From assembly GCF_000002995.4 (NCBI RefSeq), contig NW_025062475.1, positions 10,420,187 through 10,484,186 of the forward strand: DNA of 64,000 nucleotides, given 5' to 3'. A model generated the notes under the pieces. That model searched no databases. It saw only the letters and a list, made by a program, of their open reading frames with translations, and was not told where the DNA came from. The DNA is from Brugia malayi (lineage: Eukaryota; Nematoda; Chromadorea; Rhabditida; Onchocercidae). Shown one piece after another: positions 45,975-58,219 of this stretch (the stretch's first letter is position 1; the number at the start of each line of letters is the position of its first letter). The position numbers and the translations under genes are program-made.

Positions 45975-48900
45975 TCACTGAGTTGTGCATTCCGGATAAT
46001 TTTTTACTGGTGTCGATTGTGACGAATCTACTTTTATGGCATATCGATTTTTTGATTTCATTTGGGCGTTAGTACAGTTGGCTGGTTTGGATGATATGCT
46101 GTCATTATCATTTTCTCCAAATCGCGCTTTTTCTGCCACTGGAAAGAACGGTTAGCTTTTTGATCAAAAATATGAATTTTACATTCTTTTCCCATCATCT
46201 AATTATATCACTAAAAAGAAAAAAACACCACAATAAAAGTTATACTTACCGTTTTCTCGACAACGCTACTGCATTCAAGTTGTTAATATATTATTAAGTT
46301 TACAAACGCTAAAGCCTTTATTTTACTCCCCTTCACTTTTTTTTGTCATATAGAGGAAATTTGATGGTAGTATTTCACTGTTTCCAAAGCAGCATTGTAA
46401 AATCTTAAATTACTTACTGCATTCCTGTTTATTCGTTACCCGACGTAATTCCAATAATAACCCGCTAATTTTTCGGTCCTTTGAAGCAATCTCTCCTTTC
46501 ATCTCACGTGCCCTAAAAGTTATGATTATTGATAGTTATATTGATACTTGTAATAACTTAAGGTGAATGGGACGAAATGTATACATGGCACTAATAAAGT
46601 GATTTGAGGATGCTACGACAATATATGTAATTATTGCCATTGTAACTGCTCTTCGGATTCATCATCCTTAATAGTGATATATTACAGAAAATCTTACTAT
46701 CAAGATCAAGGGTAGAGTTAGTACAGTATCACAGTAGCAATAATTACATACATATGTGACAATCCCCTTTTTCGATTCTTAGAAAAAGTTTGTAGAACTG
46801 GAAAACATGAACTTACTCCTTTTCCTTCTTTTGAATTTCATTTTCTAAACGAAATAAGTTTTCCTTATTTTGAATATCTACAGCATCGGAAGCCATCATT
46901 GAATCCTTCATCTGTACAATCTCATTTCGAAGTGCCGCAATTACCAATAACTGCAAACAATGGTCGTATCCGTAAGTTTGAGTTGCATAATACTCAGCGG
47001 AACGTAGTTTTTGAAAGTAAACATAATGTGCCAATTCCACCCTTACTCTAACTATTGCAGCTTTTATTCAAAACAGCGTTACACTTCATCTTGAAAACAG
47101 ATGAAACCTTATAAGGATTGTTGTCAAAAATAACTGCTATTCGTATTCACGAATACTTACATTTTCTTCATTGATTTTCTGCGTTTCGTATACTTGCTCC
47201 CTTAATTCTGTTTCTTTACTGTCGGCATCATCACACTGCTTCTCCAACCAACTTATATCCCGATTTCTGCAGCGCAATTCTTCCTTTAGATTCTACAATT
47301 AAAAATTTTATGAAGCATAGAAAAATTAAAAGATGAATTTAAAATTGTAACTATAACGAAAACTTCAAGAGAAAAATGAAAAAGAAAAGTTTACCTCATT
47401 TTCTGCTTTCAGTTCATCAACCGTAGCTTCCAAATGATTTACTTTCTTTTTACTGAAATGAAAGTTGAATTTCGAATTACTACGTATACTGTTGATAAAT
47501 TCTAAAGAGATATATTGCTGATAAATTCTAAAGAAAACAGAGAAACATACAATTCATTCAATGGACTCGATTGTATACTCTCGATGTCTTCGTTTTCACC
47601 ACAACTTGGCGAATCATCCTCACTTATTTTCTGATCAATTGTGGAGTTTCCGATAGATAGCTTCTCATCTTCAGCACTGTGGTTTGTCGTAGGTGACTGC
47701 TGATTCTCAATCTCGTCATCAGTTGTGACCATGGATTCATTTTCTCTTACTTGATTAACATCCTGATTTGATACTTGAAAATCATCAGTCACGGTATCTG
47801 CTTCGTCATCATCGAGCTGAATATAATTCGGATGATAGAACAGTAAAGTGTAAGTTTGAATTTTTGAATGTGAAATATAACACTGGTTGAAAAGTTAGAA
47901 AAATAAGGAAACTGAACATGAAAAAATCTTGGAAGCTTACTCTTAAAGTCGTAAATGCTACGACTGATGCATCATAAAACGTTGCTGTATCTTGTTGCTC
48001 TGATATTTCATCAACAGCACTATCTTTTAATCCCGCCACAACAAGATTCTAAAATTTAAACTGACTAGTTTCCTTATTTCCAAATCGACAATACAAATTA
48101 TTGCAATGGATTTACCTCGTGCAACTGAACGTTAGGAGGTGAATTCGCACATGGCAGAAGCAAATCCGTACCTGGACGAGCCCAGTTACCACCCCACGTT
48201 TGTCTTCGCGCACGACGATCGTTATCTTTCTAAAATTTTAATTCGAATCTTCGAGATGTTAAATCTTGCATTTTTCCAAAATAACTTTATTCAAAGGCTT
48301 CTAAGCTTATCTATTGATATTAGAACTCCACTCAAAAATAACTTACTTGAATAGATTGTGGAAGTACTCGACTTGAAAGAATACATTTTCTTAAACGTTC
48401 GACTTCCTTGCTTAATTCAATGTTTTTGTTTATTAATTCAAGCTCTGCAGTTTCGTTTTTTCGATTTTCCTGAAAATTGTCCATAAAACAGCTGTGAGAG
48501 AGAATAGTTATTTAAGACTAAATTTTGGGCTGAAAAAATTCGACCTATATTTATAAGAAAAAATTACCTCTAATTCAGCCTTCAGGCGTTCAATGGTCTG
48601 AATATATTGGGTTAGCAATCCTTCAGTATTCCAATTTTTCCGTGGTTTATTCTTGATATTCTTTGCACTTGCGGCAAACTATAATCCAAGTCTTTTTTCA
48701 GAAACATTTCCGGAAAAGTTACCTAAAATGGAATTTTCGTTAACAGCTGAATTCAAACTAACCCTGAGCGTTTGTAAGGTTTGCGTAACCTCGGTGGGTG
48801 AAGCGGTGCAGATTATTAACGTTCGTGCGTTACCACCCAATGAATTTTTCAATAAACGTGTTAACTTGGAATCGCGGAAGCTGACATGACCATTCCTAAA

Positions 48901-51099
48901 TTGGTTATGATTGGAAAAAAGACAAACCAAGAAATATTTGCTCTTTTTAAAACGATACCTATAAATGTGTATTTCCTAATTTTTATACTTGGATACTCGT
49001 ATAAAAAGGATTTATAATTCAATGAAAAGAAATGATTTTTTGTAATTTCGTTAACCAATAATGTCATCCAACTTACCCTTTTTCACTTAATTGATTTATA
49101 ACTTTTTGTAGAGCCAAGAGACTGGTGTTTATTTTACCGCTTTCTTTTAAACGATCGCCATCCCCTCCCGAATGTTTCGCACTTTCACTACCGGCTAAAT
49201 CCACCACATTCTGAAATTTGTCACATCCGAAGCATTTAACATTTTTAAAGTTTCATTGCACTATATGTCTATATTATTTCAAATAAGTTATTATGAACTT
49301 ACTAGAAATGAAATATAAGAAGAAGAATTCGAGGCAACAGCATCGTCGTAGCATTCGATTACAAAGCGAAGAATGACATGTGATCGTGATGAACGTTCAT
49401 TAAGAGCAGTTTCACCAGTTACACGATTTGCTAAAATAAAACCTTCTAAATATCATTCGATCAACTTTTTTTTTTTTTTTTTACTTCATCTTATTTAGAA
49501 ATACCTGAAACCTTACTGTTATAATTTAGTATGAAACAAAACCCAAAGAGATTAATAAGAAAACGAAAAGGTGCACTGCGTTTTCTAGTGACATAACAGA
49601 CTAACAATTCAAAAGGTCATATTAGAAGTTATCATTATTACTTTCGTTTATGCACTTAATTTATCTGCTGGTTCTTGGCATTTGGGAAAAAATAAAGTTA
49701 TGCCAATAAAGAAAACAAATAGTATTTCACTTTGATAATGTATTTGGAGCTAATTTCTAGATTTTTTTCGGTTCAATTTACTTAAAAAAAATAAAAAAAA
49801 GGAAATTGTACCAAATGCTCGTTGGATCAGCATTGCGACACCATCTTTGCAAACAATAACTTCTTCTCGCAGACCGTCCACTACGATTTTTTCTTTGAAT
49901 TCTTTTATCGGTAAATCGGCGATCGAATTAGATAGCAAATCTCTTACTTTTTCGTTATAAATTTCAACACATGATATGCGTAACATATACCGTTTACCGC
50001 TTCCCTGAATTTCGAATTTTTTCTGTGGTGTTTTGTCGAAAAATGTTGATTCGTTGTAATTAGATGTCTTGCCTTACATTACAAAAAAGGCCATATTTAA
50101 TAGCCTATATCCTTCAGTAAATTAGAAATACAAGCCTTACTATAGTAAGGTAACAAAAACAAGTGCTAGTTACGAATTTTAAAACTGCAATAATGTTTAA
50201 CATCCAGTTCTACAGTAACTCTATCAATGAAAATAGAGAACAACACCTCGCATCCTTTTGCCCAAAAAAAAGTTACATTTTGCTTCATTTATGTCTCGTT
50301 CAAAACTTACTTCCAAGATCTTTGCAAAAATTGTATCGAGTGCCATTTGAACAATGCCATCTGAATTATCTGTACCAAACATTGTGTATGTTTTACCAGA
50401 TGCAGTTTGCCCATAGGCAAATAGAGTTCCGTTATAACCAGCCATAGCTGATTCCACTACATCTTTTGCTGAATTAACAAACACATCTTGTGTTCGATCT
50501 ATTTCACGATATACCTGATCTGGAAAGCACAATTTAAAAAGAAAAAAATTTTTTTTTGATTTACTTATAGAAATATTCAAACTGATTTGTCTTGAACAAA
50601 TTTTTCTCGATAAGTCAAAATCTGCTTATTTTCAAAGTTTACAGATTCGTTCAAGTAAATCAGCGATATAATCTATCCTTTGCAAACCAACTATAATCTA
50701 ATGGCGAGTGTATATCATATGATCAGAAACTTTACAATCTACGAATTCCTTAAATAATCTTGAATTTCAAATGAAAACGATTTACCAAACGTGTAGCTTT
50801 TCTCTTCTCCATCAACAATAGTATGATCATCGATAACCTTCCAATATACTCTTGCTGATTCCCTACAAAATAAATGCACATGATGTCCTTAAGATGCCTT
50901 CAAGTGACATCATTTTTTCACACAGTAAAAAAGTAAACTCTATGTAGAAAAGCTTTAAAATATTTTCGCGAAGGATTTCATTTACCTTCAAAAATAACCT
51001 CAAACAAAGACTACTTATTTACTTAATTCGAAACCTTGCAAGAGGAGGTCGCATCCTGACGACTACTTTAATGTTATCTTCCACGACATCGGTTTCCAT
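45975..51099 (-). CDS. Kinesin motor protein, kinesin-7 (CENP-E-like)
   Basis: Seventeen exons: 51099-51035, 50862-50786, 50519-50311, 50004-49812, 49430-49303, 49210-49077, 48895-48763, 48678-48568, 48469-48347, 48229-48116, 48048-47941, 47816-47551, 47452-47395, 47292-47161, 46950-46817, 46512-46418, 46138-45975; about 747 residues. N-terminal motor: [10 protein letters not shown]-loop [22 protein letters not shown], switch I NERSSRSH, switch II VDLAGSE, then [17 protein letters not shown] and the neck linker after [12 protein letters not shown]. The [20 protein letters not shown] and [15 protein letters not shown] stretches resemble CENP-E. The stalk is short, with an acidic spacer (about residues 400-500) and predicted coiled coils, far shorter than vertebrate CENP-E. 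Kinesin-7 motors act in chromosome congression or cytokinesis. The start of exon 15 is uncertain. A TTTTTAG acceptor stands about 17 bases before the ATG. Confidence 0.92.
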
Positions 51100-54000
51100 A
51101 ATTATTTTACTCTAAAAACACAATTAATAAATAAGAACAACTGCTCCAAAAGCATCATTCATGAGAGAAAGAACTTACAAAGAACTCGTGAAATGCCAAC
51201 TAAAAGTAAGCACCTGAAGAATTGATGGAATTGCAAGAATAGCAGTTAAAATTCAACAGAGAATCAGATTCGAGCAATCCTAATTGAATAGTGAACTATC
51301 CAAACACCAATTTCGCAAAGTAAAAAAGTCTTATTCTTAAGGACTCTCAAGCACCAGTACCAACAGACCGAATCCTACAAAGCACAATGATTCAATACCT
51401 CATCTTTCTCTAAGTTAAATTATATTACTCTTATAATCTAACAAGTAAAAATCTAGTGGATCTTTCTTTGCCTCTCTCTTCCTTTCTTCTTTCAACTAAT
51501 CAACATATTGTGCATAGACCGATTGCATAAATGAAGAATTTAGAAATGATTAAACAAAAGTTTTCAAATGAATCAATTATTCTAAAAAAATATCATTCAA
51601 AAATCTAGAATAACCTTGTTGGTTGCAATAGATCTGCAATACTTCAGTAATTCTTGGAAAAATTGGAAATAATGAAAGTTCTGAACAATCGTAGTACCAC
51701 CAACGAGACACTCCCAGATCGCATTCTCCCATAATAAATGCAACGAAATTTAAATGAAAAAATTCCCGCATTTTTACTATTGCAGCTACATTGCCAATTA
51801 TTATTGTTATTAGTATTTTTATTTTTACTGTTACTATTATATTATTGCTATTATTATTGTTATTAGTATTTTTATTTTTACTGTTACTATTATATTATTG
51901 CTATTATTATTGTTATTAGTATTTTTATTTTTACTGTTACTATTATATTATTGCTATTATTATTGTTATTAGTATTTTTATTTTTACTGTTACTATTATA
52001 TTATTGCTATTATTATTGTTATTAGTATTTTTATTTTTACTGTTACTATTATATTATTGCTATTATTATTGTTATTAGTATTTTTATTTTTACTGTTACT
52101 ATTATATTATTGCTATTATTATTATTATTTATTACTACTGTTAATTAATTAATGGCCATTGTTGAATTTTTTGCTGTCTTCATTATTTATTATGCTAATG
52201 TCATCACTGAAGTAATTTTTTTGAATTTATTGAAAGGAGTGTTTATTTAATCTATGTAATTCATTTGAAATTAATTTTTGAGTTTAATTTTTTTTTTCTT
52301 AATTTACTGAAAGAACGATGACAGTATCGATTGAATTTGAGGTTTATTGCTTGATTAAATGGTTGAAAAATTGCTGATATTTTAGTCAAATTATTTTTTA
52401 TAAAAGAAAACCGGAAAAAGTATTCAAAAAAAAAAAAAAAAAAAAACGAAACAGTGAAATGATCGAAAGTTACACAGTGAGCAAAAAGGAAAACAAAAAA
52501 AAAGTGAGTGTTTGCTATTCAAATGGATTCGAATTCTAACAGAAGGTCACTGATAGTGTCACATTAACTTTACATATACAAAATGATTTTCATTTCTTTT
52601 TTGAAAAATGCTTAATATCAAATTTTTGAAAAGAATCCTTTTGTATTTTTCAACAAAATTCATTATCATAAGTCGTATATTTGAGATTTATTAAGACGAA
52701 CATAAAACATTTAGTTTTATTACGATATTTCATTATGACTTTCTACAAACTAAATTTGGATCTTTTTTTTTTTTGAAAGAGTTTGATGATGTTTTTTATT
52801 TAAATTTCAGCAGAATGTACATCTGATCGATTTTTACAAACGTCGATAAGATGAAAAGTCTCCGATAAAATAAATAGTAGAAGTGAAGAATTGTGATGGC
52901 CGATTAAAGAAATATGACAACTAACGGAAAATATTAGTCACAATGAATAAAATAACATATAATAGTTTTTTAATTAAATGAATTTTATATTAAATTTTAT
53001 TCCTTTTAACATTCCATCAAAAATTAATGAACAAAAGAGAATAGTGTAAGTACAGTTTAAATGAATCACAATACAATAATTTCATACATTATTCATACAC
53101 CTGTGACAAAGATATCTTCTGCTCTTAGCTTCATTAAGGAACTTACTACAGAACATAACTTTTCAATGAAATTTTAGCGCTTTGTCAAGTTGAAATTTCC
53201 TGTCACATTAACTTTACATCTGTATGCATTCATTTCTTTGCTGATCGCTATGATCAGTAATTCCTTTGCGGTATAAATCAAATTTAAATGGTTTCATCTA
53301 TCTTTGTAAACTGAATGTGCAATTTAAATACTTTCTCATATCTGTTGCATTTCCTGGTCCTTCTACATGATTACATGTGCTAGCTTACCTGTACTTTTAA
53401 ATATTTTACCTGTATTATTACGAGAAAACCGACAAGAACAACGAAATAACAATTGTTTCATTGACAGAAATAGTTAGTTCCAGTAAACCATCGGACCTAA
53501 ATCAGATAAAATCACAGAATTCTATCTTTCCAAATAACAGTTTTAACTCCCATAACTCTCTAAATCATTTTATTCGTTTCATCTGAAATCTTAGCTTCAT
53601 CGAAATGGGATCAGTAGTTATGTTGTATGTGCAATGTCACTTCATCTCTGAATAATAATTCAGAATTGTAGTATCAGTCCATTTAACTCTTTAACTCGCA
53701 ACAAGATGAAATCATCCAGAGAGTTATTACAAAAATCTGTATCATGCAGATTGCATTTAAAGTTTGACTTTTTTAAAAGAGATTTAAAACCTAAGAATTG
53801 ATGTTAGTTCTTTATTATGGCAGAGTGAATTGACTTATGTGATTACAATTACTAAAAATGCTTGTATTTATGAGAAGTGGGAAAGAATTACGACTTTAAC
53901 AGTGCTATCTGCAAAATTAAAAAATAAAAATAAAAATGAAAGAATGGCAATATTAATTTCCTTTTCAGGAAACGTTTTTAAGAAGAGAAAGTAGTAAAAG

Positions 54001-54722
54001 ACAGAAAAAAAAATAGTCCAAAATATAATAAGCCAAAAAAAAGTGTTTGCTCTTAAAGAACTTTAAGGAAATTACGTAGAAAGCCTTTGAAAGTTGTATT
54101 CTGTTTTTTCAAAAAATTTAATAAAGATCAAAAAAAAAAAAATTGAAATTAAAATTATATTTTGAGAGAGATGATTTTTTTAAAAATATTTAAATATATG
54201 AAAAAATTTTCAACGATGTTATACAGTTATACACTTGCCTAACATATAAATGTATAGCTAATTTTAAATCTGGCAGTCCAAATTCATACCAGTTTAAACA
54301 AGGAATAATTTTTCTACAAGTCATTTCGTCTTTTCTTTGATTGATTTTGAAAAAGTTTCACGATCTTTAATTTCTACTTCAACTTGCATTCTGCATTCTT
54401 CATTACTTGCATTCTGCAAGCATTCCCATCAAAATAACTTTGGCTTTCATTGCATAACTACTAGTAATACTTCAGTTTTCATAAGTATCTACGTGAAAGA
54501 GTATACTGCTATGTCACCAAAGACAATAATTAATTCTTTAGATTAATGAGAAAAGAGCTATAAAAACAAAAATTATAGGAAAAGTGTGAGAATGTCATGC
54601 TACTTTAGCAGAGAGTTAAAATAAGAAATGCAGAAATTGAAATATGTTTGCTTTCAGTAGATGATACTTTTATTAATGTAAAATGCATTAATTTTATAGC
54701 TCTTGCAGAAATTGAATCTTTG

Positions 54723-54754
<32 letters not shown>

Positions 54755-56299
54755 TTTAAATTGAATAAATTTGTTCCTTTTTCTTTTTCAAAGTTAAAAT
54801 ATCCAATAGCAAAAATAATTTTTAATTAGATCAATTAAACAATTTAGAAAAGCTAACAAACTGTCCTTCAATTCCTAATGATTAAAACTTTTCAATATCT
54901 TTAAAGCATTTTGAGGAAATATTTTGAGCATTGATATTTGTATTTAGAGCATTAAAAATGAAATGAACTAAGATTGTTGCAATATAATAAAATGCAGTAT
55001 ATTTATATATACATTAGCATGCTTATATATATAAATTTTAAATCATAATTCATTTCCTCGAATTAATTTGTTAATATGTGATCGAACTGAATTATCTGCC
55101 ATCATCCGTAAGGATGTTTACAAATGCGCTGCACTGAACGGTTGAGCAGTTTAATTTTTTTCATAAATAATTCTCTCAAACAATCATTCCTCAATTTTGC
55201 TGCTTTTCCATGTGATTCAAAGAATATTTAATTTACTTTCTATTTATTACTATTTACTTATACTTTTCCTGTCTAACTGTATTAAAGTTCAACCATTCCA
55301 GTTTGACATGCAATTAAAAATATGAAAAATAATATAAATATAAATTGAATTTCAAGCTGAATGAATTAATTGTGATGAGACGATAAATGAGGAAATGTTT
55401 GAGTAATAATAACAATTTAGACATAAATACGATTCAATAAAGACAATTTTAATTAAAAATTTTGATCTCATAAATTTTAAATCTTAAAGGTTATTAAATA
55501 AATTTACGATTGATTTAAATTTAATTCACCATATGTTAGCTTGTTATTACAATCGGTTATATTTAAAGTTATCGTAAATGATAACTTTCTATTCGCAATC
55601 AAGACGAGACGAGAATTTTAAAATTTGAGTAACTTTCCGTCGCTTTTCATCGTTTCGTATTCTTTGCATTCTTTTCCAATCGTTGAATATAAATTAATAA
55701 TATGTGCTGCCAATGTCATTAACTTTTCAAATGAGAATAACTGATTATAAACAATGTTTATTTTGAAAAAATTTTTCTAAATTTTAAATTGTAAATGGAT
55801 AAACTTATATATGAATTTATAATCAAAAGTAAGTGATTGACTGAAGAAAAAGCATAAACACTATTTAAAAATTTTGCTAGAAGACAGAATACATAAGCTA
55901 GAGTACACCAGGAATCTCAGTCTATCAAGAACTCTCAGTCCATCAGGAACTCTCAGTGTCTTTTCAATTTCTTCTCATTCTCTCACCTTTTGGCATAATA
56001 CTTGAATATTACCAAAGTTCATGCATAAATTTATCTATTTGTGACCTAAAATTTGGATTGAAAAATCAATGAGTGTATGATTAAATTGTATTGAATGGTC
56101 AAATATGAGATGCAATTTTGTAAATTTATTATTTATAAGTTACAATGAATGTGAGAGGTCTAAAACTGTATTAAAATTATTATTATTGTAACTGAAAAAA
56201 AATGTTAGAAAATAAAAAAGAATGAATTTAAAAAAAAAAAAAAGGATTGGTATTTTTTTAAATTTCTTTCAGATTAATTTGCTGATTTCAAAAAATTTA
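51100..56299. other. Long gene-poor region with tandem repeat
   Basis: 5.2 kb upstream of both the kinesin (-) and the GPCR (+). Contents: the 53-bp tandem repeat at 51798-52128, homopolymers (including about 29 T at 54722-54750), a small CTTGCATTCTGCA repeat near 54380, and three short tandem copies of an AACTCTCAGTC/CATCAGG motif at about 55908-55960. The last 400 bp (about 55900-56300) are homologous to 62540-63080. No coding exon seen. Confidence 0.6.
51798..52128. repeat. Minisatellite, 53-bp unit, about 6 copies
   Basis: The motif TTAGTATTTTTATTTTTACT recurs at an exact 53-base spacing (reference T at 51811, 51864, 51917, 51970, 52023, 52076). The units look identical over the whole array and are built only of short A+T-rich TTATTG/TACTGT blocks. 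It ends in a (TTA)n run at about 52120-52135. Confidence 0.97.
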
Positions 56300-58219
56300 A
56301 TGACAATCGTAGAGCCAAGTTATGTGGAAGATATGTTCGCACTATTTTGTATTGTTGTAGTAAGTTTGCTTTTAAATTATTTATTCATTTTCTGAAGATT
56401 TCTTGAAGATTTTAAAAGCCAAATTATGTCCATTATACTATTAATCAATCGAATCAGTGTGACGCAATTAATTTTACTTACACTAACTTTTCTTTTTGCA
56501 GGTATCATTGTTTGGCTTTATCAGCAATGGCTTATCACTTCATATCACAATCACAAATTCACATTTTCGGAATGCTTATGGCACTCTTTGTACGGCGGTT
56601 TTGTTGTGTAATATACAAACGATAGCAGTTATACTAATTTGGGGAGCTGTTGTCCTACTAACGTAACACTTCTTTTTGCGCTTAATTTCAATTATCCGTG
56701 AAAACAAATCGGAATTTTAATTTGACAACTACTAATAGAACCTGTTGAATCAATCGTAATTTCAGGCATTCTCGAGAATTATCATCACCAACATCTTCCA
56801 TTGCTTTAATTCCCGGATGTTTGGCAAATGTGTCACTTTACGGGGCGGTAGTAGTGAATTTGTTAATTACAATGAATCGATATTGCGCACTTGCATATCC
56901 TTTAAAATATCACAATTTCTGGTCTATACCGAAAGCTCGTCGAGCAGGAATTATTGCCTATCTTCTTGGATTTCTACCGTGTCTTCCAAATATTCTCGGT
57001 ATTCTTTGAGTATATTATCATAGAGACAAAATAGTTTATCGATTAATCAAAAGAGTTCATTAAAATCAAAACTCAAAAATCTCAAAGTTCGAGACACACT
57101 TAATCCATATTAGAGCTTTACAGGACCGTGTACTCCCATTTTTAATGCGAAATTGAATTACTGTTGGACTTATTCCGACACAACCTGTGGACAATTCAAT
57201 TCCGTTTTTGATGTAATAATAGTTACATCATCTTCAGTGATAATGGGATGTATCAATTTTGCAACGTTTATCAAAATGCGGAATCACTATAAAGTAGGAT
57301 TAAAAGTAATTATTTGAAGTTTAATTTATCAAATGAATTCGTATGATTCCAAGTGGATGACACTTTCACCTCAAAGTCATTTCATTAGCATTCAGATAAA
57401 ATGGATGAAATGATTCAGTTTTGTGCTATATTTAAATTGTGTAACATTCTACTTTATATCTAATTAAAAGTTTTGAGTGAAATTTGTTTTGCATATTCTA
57501 AGCATTGCTAATGGTTTGAACTAAACATTTTCTAATCTTTTCAGTTAAAAACAGTTCCAATGATGAGAAACAATTTTACTGGGCGGCGTAAACTCGATCT
57601 CTTATTTTTTAAACAAGTAAGGCAATGGGTATAGCAAAATTAAAAATTAGAAATTTTATATGAAAAGTTAGCCAAGTGTAAGTAATAAGTATCGCGTATA
57701 AGTAAATTGTATATCGACACCTCTTTTAATGTTGCTAAGACAACTTGTTTCATTTAAATGACCTTATAGCATCAAATTTCTTAATGATATTTTAACTCTA
57801 TAAAATCTGATTTTTAAATTTAATATCTAATTTACGTTTTAAGATAAATAAAATTTATTGCTAAAATTTCAGACTTTTATTATTGGAATTGTGATAATTG
57901 TATCTTCCATTATCTTTTTTTTCGGTGATTACTTATCAACTAATAAGTGGGTAGTATTTATGGTGTGTACAATTTCTTGGGAAATGGCACATGCTTTAGA
58001 AGGGTAAGAAATTTCATTACTAATTCAATAAAGTGAGGTATTTTTTCCTTCGTTTCATTTCAACTGATTAACTCAACTGATAAAAGCGATGATTATTACC
58101 TGTATCAGTAAATCTGTTAGTATTATTACATTGAATAGTATCATGAAAAGATGAGCCATTTAATGAATTGATTAGTAATAAGAAATAAAACTGAAAAGTC
58201 TTTCAGATTCTATTTTTGA
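56300..58219 (+). CDS. Serpentine 7TM GPCR, SRX-type; 3' end uncertain
   Basis: Exons 56300-56359, 56502-56662, 56766-56998, 57124-57293, 57545-57616, 57873-58003 are frame-consistent (about 275 residues). Hydrophobic segments: TM1 (ends SLFGFISNGLSLHI), TM2 (CNIQTIAVILIWGAVVLL), TM3 followed by NRYCALAYPLKY, TM4 (AGIIAYLLGFLPCLPN), TM5 (VIIVTSSSVIMGCINF), TM6 (FIIGIVIIVSSIIFFF) and a TM7 beginning (WVVFMVCTISW). The NRYCAL signature after TM3 and a conserved Cys pair match nematode Srx/Srsx chemoreceptor-like families. The ligand is unknown. The likely last acceptor (58206) gives four more residues and a stop at 58219; another frame there (to 58245) would complete TM7, so the 3' end may be frameshifted. 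Upstream 400 bp and exon 2 are duplicated at 62540-63509. Confidence 0.8.
56518..56704 (+). repeat. GPCR exon 2 block, first copy of 187-bp duplication
   Basis: Identical to 63323-63509 except for one base (A at 56624, G at 63429; Ile to Met). It covers nearly all of exon 2, the donor, and the start of intron 2. Confidence 0.97.

Noticed and set aside
46250..46268. A 19-base micro-exon in the kinesin gene (between 46418 and 46138)
   Set aside because: It has acceptor- and donor-like ends, but including it shifts frame and gives an early stop; skipping it joins exons 46512-46418 and 46138-45975 in frame.
54722..54750. Long poly-T run as a possible poly(A) tail of a retrogene
   Set aside because: No adjacent sequence resembling a processed gene copy or target-site duplication was found.
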